The notes: generated by a model from the sequence alone, not told the origin. 64,000 nucleotides of DNA from Alkalihalobacillus sp. LMS39 (GCF_022812285.1 NZ_CP093300.1:1674001-1738000), one strand, 5' to 3'. Shown: positions 46,727-56,110, counted from the first letter of the stretch. Numbers and translations are program-made.

Positions 46727-47911
46727 ATGAGTGAAAATAAAGATAATGAGCGCGATAGAATTTATGCGGAGAGGGTCGCGCAAGCAAGGTTAGTACGAAA
46801 AATAGTGTTTGTTTGCTTAACGTTGTTTTTAATCGTTGGTGCGGTTGCAGCCACTTCAGCATACTATTACGTGAATTCAGCGATCGGATCATTCGATGAA
46901 GAAAGCGAAGAACTGATTCAAGTTGAAATTCCAATCGGTTCGTCAAGTACACAAATTGGTCGAATTTTAGAAGAAGAAGGAATAATTAAAAGCGGGACAT
47001 TTTTTCGCTATTATGTTAGATATAAAAGTGAGTCAGGTTTCCAGGCCGGACAATATGAATTATCGCCTGCCATGACATTAGAGGAAATTGTAACTGAATT
47101 AAAAGAAGGAAAAGTGCTGCAAGAAGCAGAGTTAGTTTTCACTGTACCGGAAGGACTATGGTTAGAAAATGTTATTCAAATCATTGCTAGAGAAACTGAC
47201 CATGATGTAGAAGAAATTAAAGAAGTTATTTCTGATCCTGATTATATCCAACAACTAATTAGTCAATTTGATGTGTTAACTGAAGACATATTAAAAGAAG
47301 GCATACGTCATCCACTAGAAGGGTATTTGTTCCCAGCACGGTATGATTTCCTTGAGGAGGATGTTTCAATTCAAACGATTATTGAAACGATGATAGAACA
47401 AACAGATAGCATTATCATGCCGCTTGTTCAAAGTCATCCAGAACAAGAATATTCGATTCATGAACTTTTAACGCTTGCTTCGATTATTGAAAGGGAAGCA
47501 AGGGAGGATACAGATCGGTACACGATTTCTGGGGTGCTTTACAACAGACTTGAGCAAAATATGATGCTTCAAGTCGATCCGACAGTCGCGTATGCCATTG
47601 GTGAACATCAATACATGACAAGTTATGCTCATCTTGAAGTGGATTCGCCATACAATACGTATAAGCACACAGGAATTCCAATCGGACCGATTGCAAATCC
47701 AGGCGAGGCGTCAATTAAAGCTGCCTTTATGCCTGATGACACCGACTATTTATTCTTCTATGCACGATACAACGGTGAAGTCATTTATACGAAAACATAT
47801 GCTGAACATAACCAAGTCCATCAGCAATATCGAGATGAGTGGATAGAAGCAGCAGAACAAGCCGAAAAAGAGTTAGAAGAAATGATAGAAGGCGAAACTG
47901 AGGAAGACTAA
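46727..47911 (+). CDS. mltG: Endolytic transglycosylase MltG (YrrL, YceG-like)
   Basis: MltG cuts nascent peptidoglycan near the membrane and sets glycan length. The 394-residue protein has a short basic cytoplasmic start, one membrane helix (about residues 25-49), a LysM-like subdomain (SSTQIGRILEEEGIIKSG near residue 72) and the YceG catalytic domain with ASIIEREAREDTDRYTISGVLYNR (catalytic Glu in SIIERE), LQVDPTVAYAIG and the end motif ANPGEASIKAA. ATG 46727 follows AAGGGGGAGG. A TATAAT at 46697-46702 lies directly after the tandem array. Confidence 0.95.
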   Translation: MSENKDNERDRIYAERVAQARLVRKIVFVCLTLFLIVGAVAATSAYYYVNSAIGSFDEESEELIQVEIPIGSSSTQIGRILEEEGIIKSGTFFRYYVRYKSESGFQAGQYELSPAMTLEEIVTELKEGKVLQEAELVFTVPEGLWLENVIQIIARETDHDVEEIKEVISDPDYIQQLISQFDVLTEDILKEGIRHPLEGYLFPARYDFLEEDVSIQTIIETMIEQTDSIIMPLVQSHPEQEYSIHELLTLASIIEREAREDTDRYTISGVLYNRLEQNMMLQVDPTVAYAIGEHQYMTSYAHLEVDSPYNTYKHTGIPIGPIANPGEASIKAAFMPDDTDYLFFYARYNGEVIYTKTYAEHNQVHQQYRDEWIEAAEQAEKELEEMIEGETEED

Positions 47912-47916
47912 TAGGG

Positions 47917-47950
47917 AAGGGGATGTGGCGATGTCTCACATTCCCTTTTC
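47917..47950 (+). terminator. Hairpin between mltG and trmR, possible attenuating terminator
   Basis: AAGGGGATGTG (47917-47927) pairs with CACATTCCCTT (47937-47947), followed by TTCTTCT. The T tract is interrupted, so read-through into trmR is plausible. Confidence 0.5.
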
Positions 47951-47982
47951 TTCTGATTTAAAGAAAGTAAGGAGATTGCACG

Positions 47983-48636
47983 ATGATTTCAACTGACGTA
48001 CAGACCTATTTAGAAACTTTAATTCCGAAGCGGAGTTCTTTACTTCATGAAATGGAACAATATGCAAAGGAACACCGAGTACCCATTATGGAGCTTATTG
48101 GTATCGAGACGATGTTGCACATGTTAAAGCTAATTCAACCGAAACGTATTATCGAAATCGGGACGGCAATCGGGTATTCTGCTATACGTATGGCAGAGGC
48201 TGTGCCACAATGTGACATTGTTACAATTGAAAGGGATCAAACTCGTATCCAAATCGCAAAACAGTTTATTCAACGTGCCAAATTAGAGGAACGGATTTCC
48301 ATTTTAGAAGGAGATGCACTCGAGATAGCTGAAACACTTGAAAAACACCTTAAATTTGATGTATTATTTATTGATGCTGCAAAAGGACAGTATCAACGTT
48401 TCTTTGAATTATATTCTCCACTTCTTACAGATAGTGGTGTTATTATTTCTGATAATGTACTTTTCAAAGGGTTTGTTGCAAATATAGAAAAAACAGAGCA
48501 AAAAAGACAAAAAGGAATTGCAACGAAACTCTCACATTATAATGAATGGCTCGTCAAGCATCCGCAATATGATACAACGATCATTCCGATAGGAGACGGA
48601 ATTGCAATAAGTATGAAAAGAGGAGAAAGTAGGTGA
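47983..48636 (+). CDS. trmR: tRNA 5-hydroxyuridine methyltransferase TrmR (YrrM)
   Basis: A 217-residue SAM-dependent class I O-methyltransferase. B. subtilis TrmR methylates 5-hydroxyuridine at wobble position 34 to 5-methoxyuridine. The SAM-binding motif IIEIGTAIGYSAIRMAEA is near residue 63, followed by VTIERDQTRIQIAKQF, and metal/substrate motif DVLFIDAAKGQYQRFFE with SDNVLFKGFV. ATG 47983 follows AAGTAAGGAG. The next two genes encode the hydroxylation step on the same nucleotide, giving a complete pathway. Confidence 0.92.
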   Translation: MISTDVQTYLETLIPKRSSLLHEMEQYAKEHRVPIMELIGIETMLHMLKLIQPKRIIEIGTAIGYSAIRMAEAVPQCDIVTIERDQTRIQIAKQFIQRAKLEERISILEGDALEIAETLEKHLKFDVLFIDAAKGQYQRFFELYSPLLTDSGVIISDNVLFKGFVANIEKTEQKRQKGIATKLSHYNEWLVKHPQYDTTIIPIGDGIAISMKRGESR

Positions 48637-48640
48637 CAAT

Positions 48641-49570
48641 ATGAAAAAGCCAGAAATTTTAGTTACACCAGTTACTGTGGATTCCATTGAACCGATCATT
48701 CAAGCAGGGGCAACGGCAATTCTTATCGGTGAACAACGATATGGCCTTAGATTAGCAGGGGAGTTTCACCGTGAAAATGTGAAAAAAGCGACTGAAATTG
48801 CTCATCAACACGGTGTTAAAGTGTATGTTGCGATGAATGCTTTATTTCATAATGAAAAAATTGATGAACTTCCTGGATATTTAACATTTTTAAAAGAAAC
48901 GAATGTGGATGCTGTTGTATTTGGAGACCCGGCTGTGCTAATGGCAGCTAGAGAAGTAGCGCCAAATATGAAATTACATTGGAATACAGAAACGACGGCA
49001 ACAAATTGGTACACTGCGAATTATTGGGGAAGAAAAGGAGCAAAACGTGTTGTTCTTGCTCGAGAAATTAATATGGATGCCATTATTGAAACAAAAGAAA
49101 ATGCAGAAGTGGAAGTGGAAGTGCAAGTCCATGGAATGACATGTATGTTTCAATCGAAGCGAACATTAATTGGAAATTATTTTCAATATCAAGGTAAAAA
49201 CCTTGAAGTTGAAAAAACAGATAAACAGAGACAAATGTTTTTATTTGATGAAGAGCGCAATGCGAAATATCCGATTTTTGAAGATGAAAATGGGACACAT
49301 ATTATGAGTCCGAATGACATTTGTATTATTGATGAGTTAGAAGAAATGCTTGATGCGGGAATTGATAGCTTTAAAATTGAAGGTTTATTTAAATCGACAG
49401 AGTACATTGTTGAAATTGTAGAAATGTACAAAGAAGCGATTGATTTGTACTTTTCTGATGAAGACGAGTATGAAGAGAAAAAAGAAGTGTATTTAGAAAA
49501 AATTAAAGCGATTCAACCACCGAATCGTGATATCGATACCGGATTTTTCTTTAAAGAAACGGTTTATTAA
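48641..49570 (+). CDS. trhP1: tRNA hydroxylation protein TrhP1, peptidase U32 family (YrrN)
   Basis: A 309-residue U32-family protein. The B. subtilis pair YrrN/YrrO is required for prephenate-dependent hydroxylation of tRNA U34. Motifs are the N-terminal TPVTVDSIEPIIQAGATAIL, VYVAMNALFHNEKI, LHWNTETTATNWYTANYWGRKGAKRVVLAREI (shortened) and GMTCMFQSKRTLIGNYF; the last is the diverged form of the cluster-binding motif that in the partner is [12 protein letters not shown]. It lacks the full C-terminal cysteine set, so it is probably the partner subunit. Confidence 0.92.
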   Translation: MKKPEILVTPVTVDSIEPIIQAGATAILIGEQRYGLRLAGEFHRENVKKATEIAHQHGVKVYVAMNALFHNEKIDELPGYLTFLKETNVDAVVFGDPAVLMAAREVAPNMKLHWNTETTATNWYTANYWGRKGAKRVVLAREINMDAIIETKENAEVEVEVQVHGMTCMFQSKRTLIGNYFQYQGKNLEVEKTDKQRQMFLFDEERNAKYPIFEDENGTHIMSPNDICIIDELEEMLDAGIDSFKIEGLFKSTEYIVEIVEMYKEAIDLYFSDEDEYEEKKEVYLEKIKAIQPPNRDIDTGFFFKETVY

Positions 49571-49582
49571 GGAGGTGTACTA

Positions 49583-50857
49583 ATGCAAGCTATTTCAGAG
49601 AAAACAAAAGATGGGAAACGAATTATTGTGAAAAAACCTGAACTTCTCGCTCCAGCAGGCAGTTTAGAAAAACTAAAAATTGCGATCCAATATGGTGCAG
49701 ACGCGGTATATATCGGTGGACGAGAGTTTGGATTGCGTTCAAATGCAGACAACTTCTCAAAGGAACAAATGCGGGAAGGTGTAGAATTTGCAAATCAGTA
49801 TGGTGCAAAAGTATATGTAACAACAAATATTTATGCTCATAATGAAAATATGGATGGACTTGAAGAATATTTACGTGGTTTACAAGAAGTAGGCGTAACT
49901 GGGATTATAGTAGCAGACCCGCTCATTATTGAAACCTGTCGCCGTGTTGCCCCGAAAGTAGAAGTTCACTTAAGTACACAACAATCATTGTCTAATTGGT
50001 TAGCTGTGAAATACTGGAAAGAAGAAGGGTTACATCGTGTTGTTCTTGCCAGAGAAGTCGGCTTAGAAGAAATGTTAGAAATGAAAAAACATGTAGATAT
50101 CGAAATTGAAACATTTGTTCATGGTGCGATGTGTATTTCTTATTCAGGCCGCTGTGTATTAAGTAATCATATGACTGCCCGTGACTCCAATCGAGGTGGC
50201 TGTTGTCAATCTTGCCGGTGGGAATATGATTTATTTGAAGAACAAGACGATGATGGTCAACATCAAGAAATTCCGTTATTTAATGAAAATGATGCAAAAT
50301 ACACAATGAGTCCAAAAGATTTAAATTTACTTCAATCGATTCCAAAGTTAATTGAAGCTGGGATTGACAGCTTAAAAGTAGAAGGACGAATGAAATCAAT
50401 TCACTATGTAGCTACAGTCACGTCTGTTTATCGGAAAGTAATCGATGCTTATTGTGAGGATCCAGACAATTTTAAAATTAAAAGAGAATGGGTCGAGGAG
50501 CTTGAAAAATGTGCGAATCGTGACTTTGCTCCGCAATTTTTTGAAGCAACACCATCGTATGAAGAACAAATGTATGGCAATCATCCGAAAAGAACAGGGT
50601 ATGATTTTGCCGGTCTTGTCCTAGACTATGATGAGGAACAAAAAATAGTCACTTTGCAACAGCGTAACCACTTTAAACCAGGTGACGAAGTGGAATTTTT
50701 TGGCCCTGAAATAAGCAACTTTATTCAAGTAGTTGGACCGATTTGGGATGAAGACGGAAATGAACTGGATGCAGCTAGACACCCATTACAAATTATAAAG
50801 TTTAAAGTTGACCATCCATTGTTTCCGAATAACATGATGCGTAAAGAGGTTAGATAA
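49583..50857 (+). CDS. trhP2: tRNA hydroxylation protein TrhP2, peptidase U32 family (YrrO)
   Basis: The 424-residue partner of TrhP1, with the canonical U32 motifs [26 protein letters not shown] (shortened), [36 protein letters not shown] and [15 protein letters not shown], whose cysteines are the expected iron-sulfur ligands, and the C-terminal beta domain ([13 protein letters not shown]). The name peptidase is historical; the role in tRNA ho5U formation is known for this family. ATG 49583 follows AAGGAGGTG. Its stop overlaps udk by one base. Confidence 0.93.
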   Translation: MQAISEKTKDGKRIIVKKPELLAPAGSLEKLKIAIQYGADAVYIGGREFGLRSNADNFSKEQMREGVEFANQYGAKVYVTTNIYAHNENMDGLEEYLRGLQEVGVTGIIVADPLIIETCRRVAPKVEVHLSTQQSLSNWLAVKYWKEEGLHRVVLAREVGLEEMLEMKKHVDIEIETFVHGAMCISYSGRCVLSNHMTARDSNRGGCCQSCRWEYDLFEEQDDDGQHQEIPLFNENDAKYTMSPKDLNLLQSIPKLIEAGIDSLKVEGRMKSIHYVATVTSVYRKVIDAYCEDPDNFKIKREWVEELEKCANRDFAPQFFEATPSYEEQMYGNHPKRTGYDFAGLVLDYDEEQKIVTLQQRNHFKPGDEVEFFGPEISNFIQVVGPIWDEDGNELDAARHPLQIIKFKVDHPLFPNNMMRKEVR

Positions 50858-51510
50858 TGCGAGAGAAACCAATTATTATTGGAGTGGCAGGAGGGACAGG
50901 CTCCGGTAAAACGACGGTTGCCAAAGAAATATTCAACCAAATTCAAGGCCAATCCATCGCTTTAATCGAGCAAGATGCGTATTATAAAGACCAGAGTCAC
51001 CTTGCATTTGAACAACGGTTACAAACGAATTACGACCATCCTCTTGCTTTTGATTCTGATTTATTATTCAATCATGTAACAGCATTAAGTGAAGGGTTTT
51101 CGGTGGAAATGCCTGTTTACAATTATAAAGAGCATACTCGTTCACATGAAACAGTGATTATTGAACCAAAGGATGTCATTATTTTAGAAGGAATTCTTAT
51201 ATTAGAAGACCAACGTTTGCGAAATGTAATGGATATTAAATTGTTCGTTGATACAGATGCTGATATTCGAATTATGAGAAGAATTGTTAGGGATACCGAA
51301 GAAAGAGGCCGAACATTAGCAGACGTCATTCATCAATATACAACCGTCGTACGACCGATGCATCTTCAATTTATAGAACCAACAAAACGGTATGCAGATA
51401 TCATCGTTCCAGAAGGTGGACAAAATCAAGTGGCTATAGATTTGATGGTGACAAAAATAAGGTCGATAATTGATGGAAAACGTTTGTTGCCTTCTGACCC
51501 TAAAAATTGA
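50857..51510 (+). CDS. udk: Uridine kinase
   Basis: Udk phosphorylates uridine and cytidine with ATP or GTP. The 217-residue P-loop kinase has [18 protein letters not shown] near residue 8, [31 protein letters not shown] and [13 protein letters not shown], in family order. ATG 50857 sits in the trhP2 stop (TAATG), so it is the last gene of the mltG-trmR-trhP1-trhP2-udk run, the order known from B. subtilis. Confidence 0.96.
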   Translation: MREKPIIIGVAGGTGSGKTTVAKEIFNQIQGQSIALIEQDAYYKDQSHLAFEQRLQTNYDHPLAFDSDLLFNHVTALSEGFSVEMPVYNYKEHTRSHETVIIEPKDVIILEGILILEDQRLRNVMDIKLFVDTDADIRIMRRIVRDTEERGRTLADVIHQYTTVVRPMHLQFIEPTKRYADIIVPEGGQNQVAIDLMVTKIRSIIDGKRLLPSDPKN

Positions 51511-51540
51511 TACACTATTATTGTTGTCCGTATTTTTTTC

Positions 51541-51569
51541 ATGACAGAAAGCAGCATTTTGTTTATAAT
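51541..51569 (+). promoter_or_regulatory. Sigma-A promoter for greA
   Basis: ATGACA at 51541-51546 and a perfect TATAAT at 51564-51569 with a 17-base spacer. Confidence 0.7.
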
Positions 51570-51578
51570 AGCATAAAG

Positions 51579-51610
51579 GAAAGCGAGGTTATCTAACCTT
51601 GCTTTCTTCT
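51579..51610 (+). promoter_or_regulatory. Hairpin at the start of the greA leader
   Basis: GAAAGCGAGGTTA (51579-51591) pairs with TAACCTTGCTTTC (51594-51606) around a two-base turn, followed by TTCTTAC. It lies about 10 bases after the expected transcription start. It may be an attenuator or an mRNA-protecting stem. Confidence 0.55.
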
Positions 51611-51669
51611 TACATATATGCGGCTTAATGTATAGTTTTATTGATAAGCAGGAAAGAGGAGTGAAAGTC

Positions 51670-52146
51670 ATGGCAGAAGAGAAAAAGCATTATATGACCC
51701 TAGAAGGGAAGAAAAAGTTAGAGGATGAATTAGAATATTTAAAATCAGAGCGCCGAAAAGAAGTTGTCGAGCGAATTAAAATCGCTAGAAGTTTTGGTGA
51801 CTTATCGGAGAACTCTGAATATGATTCTGCAAAAGAAGAGCAAGCATTTGTTGAAGGACGAATTTCTCAAGTAGAAAATATTCTCCGTAATGCGGTTATT
51901 ATAGAAGATGACGGCAATAACACAAATGTAGTATCCCTAGGGAAAACAGTTCGTTTTGTTGAGTTACCTGATGGCGATGAAGAAGAATATACAATCGTCG
52001 GTAGTGCGGAATCAGACCCGTTTGAAGGAAAAATCTCAAATGACTCACCAATGGCACAAAGCCTTTTAGGTCGTTCTATTGGCGAAAAAGTTGTCGTGAA
52101 CACACCAGGCGGCGAAATGGAAGTTGAAATTTTAGAAGTGAAATAA
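51670..52146 (+). CDS. greA: Transcription elongation factor GreA
   Basis: GreA rescues backtracked RNA polymerase by stimulating transcript cleavage. The 158-residue protein has the N-terminal coiled coil (residues about 10-75: [20 protein letters not shown]) with the acidic tip in [17 protein letters not shown], and the C-terminal FKBP-like domain ([34 protein letters not shown]). ATG 51670 follows AAAGAGGAGTG; an in-frame ATG at 51628 lies in the leader. A terminator follows. Confidence 0.96.
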   Translation: MAEEKKHYMTLEGKKKLEDELEYLKSERRKEVVERIKIARSFGDLSENSEYDSAKEEQAFVEGRISQVENILRNAVIIEDDGNNTNVVSLGKTVRFVELPDGDEEEYTIVGSAESDPFEGKISNDSPMAQSLLGRSIGEKVVVNTPGGEMEVEILEVK

Positions 52147-52150
52147 GAAA

Positions 52151-52189
52151 AGTAACCTAATGGTCGTTCAGGCTGTTAGGTTATTTTTT
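52151..52189 (+). terminator. Intrinsic terminator after greA
   Basis: TAACCTAA (52153-52160) pairs with TTAGGTTA (52176-52183), then TTTTTTG. Confidence 0.85.
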
Positions 52190-52298
52190 GTTTAAAACGG
52201 ATAAAATCAGATCGGTGAAATCAAAGAATACGAAGCCTTTCATAAAAACTTCTGTTTTCGTAAATTCTAATCGTAAACAAACGAAAAGAGGTTAAAGG

Positions 52299-53435
52299 AT
52301 GAAGGCTGTCACTTATCAAGGTATTAAAGATGTAAAAGTGAAAGAAGTTCCAGATGCAAAATTAGAAAAACGAGATGACGTTCTAGTAAAAATCACGAGC
52401 ACGGCGATTTGTGGTTCTGACTTACATTTAGTTCATGGCATGGTTCCAAACTTTCCAGAAGATTATATTATTGGTCACGAGCCAATGGGCATTGTTGAAG
52501 AGGTTGGGCCTGATGTGACAAAGTTAAAAAAAGGGGACCGTGTCATTGTCCCGTTTAATATCGCTTGTGGCGAATGTTTTTTCTGTCAGCATGATTTAGA
52601 GAGCCAATGTGATAATTCTAACCCAAATGGGGAAGCAGGAGCGTATTTTGGCTATTCAGGTACATTTGGTGGGTATCCTGGTGGTCAAGCCGAGCTTTTA
52701 CGAGTTCCATATGGCAACTTCACTCCATTTAAAGTGCCTGACGATTGTGAATTAGAAGATGAAAAGTTACTTTTTCTATCTGATATTATCCCAACAGCGT
52801 ATTGGGGTGTGAAGCAAGCGGAAGTGAAGGCTGGAGATACGGTTGTCATATTAGGATGTGGACCTGTAGGGTTATTAGCGCAAAAGTTTGCTTGGTTACA
52901 AGGGGCAAAACGTGTGATTGCTGTTGATTATGTACAATATCGATTAGAACATGCGAAACGCACAAATAATGTTGAGATTTTTGATTTTTCAAAATATGAT
53001 GCTCTTGGCTCCCATATTAAAGAAATTACAGGTGGAGGGGCAGATGCCGTCATCGATTGTGTTGGCATGGATGGTAAGAAAACCGCGGTTGAAATGGTCG
53101 AAACGGCTTTAAAGCTCCAAGGTGGCTCAATGGGAGCAATACAATTAGCGAGTCAAGCCGTAAGAAAAGGTGGAATTGTTAGTATAGTTGGTGTTTATGG
53201 TACACGTTATAATGCGTTTCCTTTAGGTGACTTTTTTGCTCGAAATATTACTTTAAAAATGGGACAAGCACCAGTCATTCATTTTCTTCCTGAATTATAC
53301 CAGCAAATTAAAAATGAAGTGTTTGACCCAACTGATATAATTACGCATCGTTTGCCTTTAGACAAAGCTGAATATGGATATGATATTTTTGATGAGAAAC
53401 ATGATGATTGTATTAAAGTCATTTTAAAACCTTAA
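52299..53435 (+). CDS. Zinc-dependent alcohol dehydrogenase family protein
   Basis: A 378-residue medium-chain dehydrogenase/reductase. It has the catalytic zinc ligands in TAICGSDLHL (Cys) and GHEPMG (His-Glu), a reduced structural zinc site (CGECFFCQHDLESQC), the NAD-binding VVILGCGPVGLLAQ near residue 188, and DCVGMDG. The insertion FGYSGTFGGYPGGQAELLRVPY resembles formaldehyde-dismutase/glutathione-independent formaldehyde dehydrogenase relatives. Substrate cannot be read from the sequence. It stands alone between terminators; ATG 52299 follows AAGAGGTTAAAGG. Confidence 0.9.
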   Translation: MKAVTYQGIKDVKVKEVPDAKLEKRDDVLVKITSTAICGSDLHLVHGMVPNFPEDYIIGHEPMGIVEEVGPDVTKLKKGDRVIVPFNIACGECFFCQHDLESQCDNSNPNGEAGAYFGYSGTFGGYPGGQAELLRVPYGNFTPFKVPDDCELEDEKLLFLSDIIPTAYWGVKQAEVKAGDTVVILGCGPVGLLAQKFAWLQGAKRVIAVDYVQYRLEHAKRTNNVEIFDFSKYDALGSHIKEITGGGADAVIDCVGMDGKKTAVEMVETALKLQGGSMGAIQLASQAVRKGGIVSIVGVYGTRYNAFPLGDFFARNITLKMGQAPVIHFLPELYQQIKNEVFDPTDIITHRLPLDKAEYGYDIFDEKHDDCIKVILKP

Positions 53436-53523
53436 TTCTCCTGTTCTTCCATAATTGCGTACGGTAAAAATGCTTTCTAGTGCGCATGATAGTAAAGAAA
53501 GAATGAGAAGGAGGTCATTATGG

Positions 53524-53664
53524 GTGGAGAATGAATGTTTCTACTGTAATTATGAAATTGAGGATAAATTCCATATGGTCGCTTTTTTACAAGCAGACGA
53601 ACAAGTGGAAAAACCACTTTGCCCAAATTGCTACCAAGACTGGTTAGAAGGTATAAAAGGATAA
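53524..53664 (+). CDS. Small zinc-finger protein, 46 residues
   Basis: GTG 53524 is proposed as start because AAGGAGGT at 53508-53515 is well placed; longer reading starts are possible but lack a ribosome site. The protein has two CxxC motifs (NECFYCNYEI near the start and PLCPNCYQDW near the end), consistent with one bound zinc. A terminator hairpin begins 12 bases after the stop. No named family is recognised. Confidence 0.65.
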   Translation: MENECFYCNYEIEDKFHMVAFLQADEQVEKPLCPNCYQDWLEGIKG

Positions 53665-53676
53665 TTGCTAAATCGA

Positions 53677-53713
53677 GCAACATTGGTGGATGAATACCCA
53701 ATGTTGTTTTTTT
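53677..53713 (+). terminator. Terminator after the small zinc-finger gene
   Basis: GCAACATTGG (53677-53686) pairs with CCAATGTTG (53698-53706), then a T7 tract. Confidence 0.85.
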
Positions 53714-53714
53714 C

Positions 53715-53765
53715 TTGCCGTCTATTATTTTGTGCGTTACACTGTATATACTCGATATACACAGT
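53715..53765 (+). promoter_or_regulatory. Promoter and probable GntR operator of the ABC operon
   Basis: TTGCCG (53715-53720) and TACACT (53738-53743) are 17 bases apart. ACTGTATATACTCGATATACACAGT at 53741-53765 (an inverted repeat, ACTGTATAT with ATATACACAGT) overlaps the -10 and start region, where a YtrA-type repressor would block transcription. Autoregulation is inferred. Confidence 0.6.
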
Positions 53766-53778
53766 AGAGGTGGAGCGG

Positions 53779-54168
53779 TTGTGGATTAACTTATCAAATC
53801 AACGAAAGGAACCTTTGTATGAACAAATCATTCAACAAGTCAAACAACAAATCATACAAGGAGAGCTTGTGGAAGAACAAGAATTGCCTTCCATTCGGAT
53901 GCTCGCAAAGGAAAGCAACACAAGTGTGATTACTGTAAGACGCGCGTATGCTGAGCTTGAAAGAGAAGGATATATCTGTACAAAACAAGGGAAAGGCTGT
54001 TTTGTTACGAGTCGACCAAAAGAAGAACTTCGCCACAATTCAGAAGAAGAGTTTTTGAAAGAAGTTGATGAACTTTTACTGAAAGGACAACGGCTCGGAT
54101 TTACAATGTGTGAAATGAGCACAATGATCGATGCTACGATAAAGACTAAAGGGGAAGATAAGCAATGA
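53779..54168 (+). CDS. GntR family regulator (YtrA/YhcF type)
   Basis: A 129-residue GntR-type regulator with an N-terminal winged helix (PLYEQIIQQVKQQIIQGEL, LPSIRMLAKESNTSVITVRRAYAELEREGYI, shortened, and GKGCFVTS) and only a short helical C-terminus, which is the YtrA subfamily. These normally repress their own ABC transporter operon until an inducer is present. TTG 53779 was chosen because GAGGTGG precedes it and relatives begin at this WINLSNQ segment. The ATPase gene overlaps its stop by four bases. Confidence 0.88.
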   Translation: MWINLSNQRKEPLYEQIIQQVKQQIIQGELVEEQELPSIRMLAKESNTSVITVRRAYAELEREGYICTKQGKGCFVTSRPKEELRHNSEEEFLKEVDELLLKGQRLGFTMCEMSTMIDATIKTKGEDKQ

Positions 54169-55016
54169 CATATTCGATTTGTGTTAGCGGCGGGATCATT
54201 AATTACCCTATGTTTCAACTTGGCCCAATCAATGTAAATATACATAAAGGGTTTATTACAGCCATTATTGGTCGGAACGGTGCAGGGAAAACAACATTCC
54301 TCAGAGGAATTGTCAATGAACGTCCTTTTGATGCAGGTACTCAACGAATTGAAGGGCTCTCTTATCAAACGGACCGGATCGAATTGAACCGAAAAGTGAG
54401 TTATGTATCAGACCATGTTAATATGTATGGTAGCTTTTCATGTCGAGAAGCGATTGAATTTATTTCTGCTTGTCATGAAAATTGGGATACGCAATTAGAA
54501 AAAAAACTTGTTGAACGATTTCAATTACCATTAGAAAAAAAAGTAGATGATTTATCAAAAGGAATGAAAGTTAAATTGAATTTTCTACTTGGTGTTTGTT
54601 TTCATCCGACTGTGCTTCTTTTAGACGAGCCAACGGCAGGGTTGGACCCACTTTCTCGAAAAGAAATGTTAGCGGTTGTCCAAGATTTTATGTTAGACGA
54701 AACTCGAACGGTTCTTTTTTCATCACATATTACGACGGATTTTGAACAAATTGCGGATTATATCATTTATATGAAAGATGGCCAAATTGCATTAACAGGT
54801 TCAAAAGAAGAACTGGTAGAACGATACCGCTATTTTTCTACAAGGGAACAGCATTTGAACGCTAAAATAGAAGGATATAAAAGAACAAAAGCGGGTACGG
54901 TTGGGATTGTTTGTGCAACGGAACAGGCATATCTTCCACATGCTGATTTTCGATTACCGACACTAGATGAGCTATTAGAATTTGTTGTTGAAACACCCAC
55001 GGAGGTGAAGGAATGA
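54165..55016 (+). CDS. ABC transporter ATP-binding protein
   Basis: A 283-residue ATPase with Walker A GRNGAGKTTF near residue 36, a signature motif of the form LSKGMKVKLNFLL near residue 128, Walker B VLLLDEPTAGLDPL near residue 149 and the H-loop SSHITTDFEQ. It starts in ATGA overlap with the GntR gene and ends in ATGA overlap with the permease, giving tight coupling. The short C-terminal extension is not recognised. The substrate is unknown; GntR-linked exporters of this size are often envelope-stress inducible in bacilli. Confidence 0.92.
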   Translation: MTYSICVSGGIINYPMFQLGPINVNIHKGFITAIIGRNGAGKTTFLRGIVNERPFDAGTQRIEGLSYQTDRIELNRKVSYVSDHVNMYGSFSCREAIEFISACHENWDTQLEKKLVERFQLPLEKKVDDLSKGMKVKLNFLLGVCFHPTVLLLDEPTAGLDPLSRKEMLAVVQDFMLDETRTVLFSSHITTDFEQIADYIIYMKDGQIALTGSKEELVERYRYFSTREQHLNAKIEGYKRTKAGTVGIVCATEQAYLPHADFRLPTLDELLEFVVETPTEVKE

Positions 55017-56110
55017 CACCGTTAATCAAACGAGATTTTCGTTCATTACGACCGATTGCCATTATTATGATTCCATTACTAGTGTTATTTGCGATATTTC
55101 TATTTTCTTCAGCTCGAAATGCGAATGAGTTTACAGAAGATACACTCATCCTTTTTATTTTTGGATTTGTGCTATTTTTTAGTTACGGAATGCTTACACA
55201 AGTTTGCCGAACTGAAGCATGGAATGGTGTTCAACATAGGGTTAGACAATTGCCTCTTTCTTTTACGAAAATTGTATTATCCCGTTATATCACATCTTTT
55301 ATGCTCATAAGTATATTATCTAGTATTTTGTTCGTTAGTTATGGAATAGGAAGGTGGACAACGGGGGGACTTTTTATTTCAAGTGAAATCTTTCTTATGT
55401 CACTTGTCATTTTAAGTGTGATATTTGTAAGTCATGCTATTTATTTGTTTTTTTATTTTGCCCACGGTCCAACTGTAGCATCGTGGTCGATTCGTATGAG
55501 TACGGTGTTTCTTTTCGTTTCGTTTCTCTTTTCTACGGTGTATTTTAACCATGAAACTCAGGTTTATCCTGAACGAATATGTGTATTTTTATTTATTGCC
55601 TCTCTTTTGTTTTATTGCGGTTCTTTTATAATAGCGAGATTTTGTTATGCACATATTTATGAGATGAAAAGAGTCATAAAGGCTACGTTTTTATTTTTAT
55701 TTATTTGTGTGATTGGACTTGTCTTTGTTTATTTCTTCTCTCTCGTTCCAGCTAGTCAACAAATTCATTCTGTCGAAGAATACGTTGAGTCAGTATCCGT
55801 CGTATCGACTGAGTTAAAATGGAAGCAAGAGCGTGTCATTGAAATTACGATTGAGCTTGAGGCGCCAAGCTGGAGTTTTTATAAAGGCTTCAAACATTTT
55901 AATCCAATTACTTTATATATTGGGGATGAAGAGATGCGACAAACGGATGCTGTGGAAAGTGTGAATGATTTTGGCTCAACACTAATACTCACATATGACA
56001 TTCGAGTACATAATGAAATGGAAATACGAGAAAGTGAATTACCCCCTGACCTGCAATTAACTTTTTATCGTCATGGAGTCGAACCATTACGAATCATACC
56101 GATCGATTGA
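55013..56110 (+). CDS. ABC transporter permease with a C-terminal soluble domain
   Basis: A 365-residue protein with about seven membrane helices (residues about 13-33, 43-65, 92-113, 118-147, 162-184, 191-217, 222-247) and a polar tail of about 115 residues with beta character (ELKWKQERVIEITIELEAPSW, shortened, and LILTYDIRVHNEMEIRESELP). By the inside-positive rule the N-terminus (LIKRDFRSLRP) is cytoplasmic, so the tail would be external. It is the membrane partner of the preceding ATPase. The family is not recognised with confidence. Confidence 0.8.
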   Translation: MTPLIKRDFRSLRPIAIIMIPLLVLFAIFLFSSARNANEFTEDTLILFIFGFVLFFSYGMLTQVCRTEAWNGVQHRVRQLPLSFTKIVLSRYITSFMLISILSSILFVSYGIGRWTTGGLFISSEIFLMSLVILSVIFVSHAIYLFFYFAHGPTVASWSIRMSTVFLFVSFLFSTVYFNHETQVYPERICVFLFIASLLFYCGSFIIARFCYAHIYEMKRVIKATFLFLFICVIGLVFVYFFSLVPASQQIHSVEEYVESVSVVSTELKWKQERVIEITIELEAPSWSFYKGFKHFNPITLYIGDEEMRQTDAVESVNDFGSTLILTYDIRVHNEMEIRESELPPDLQLTFYRHGVEPLRIIPID

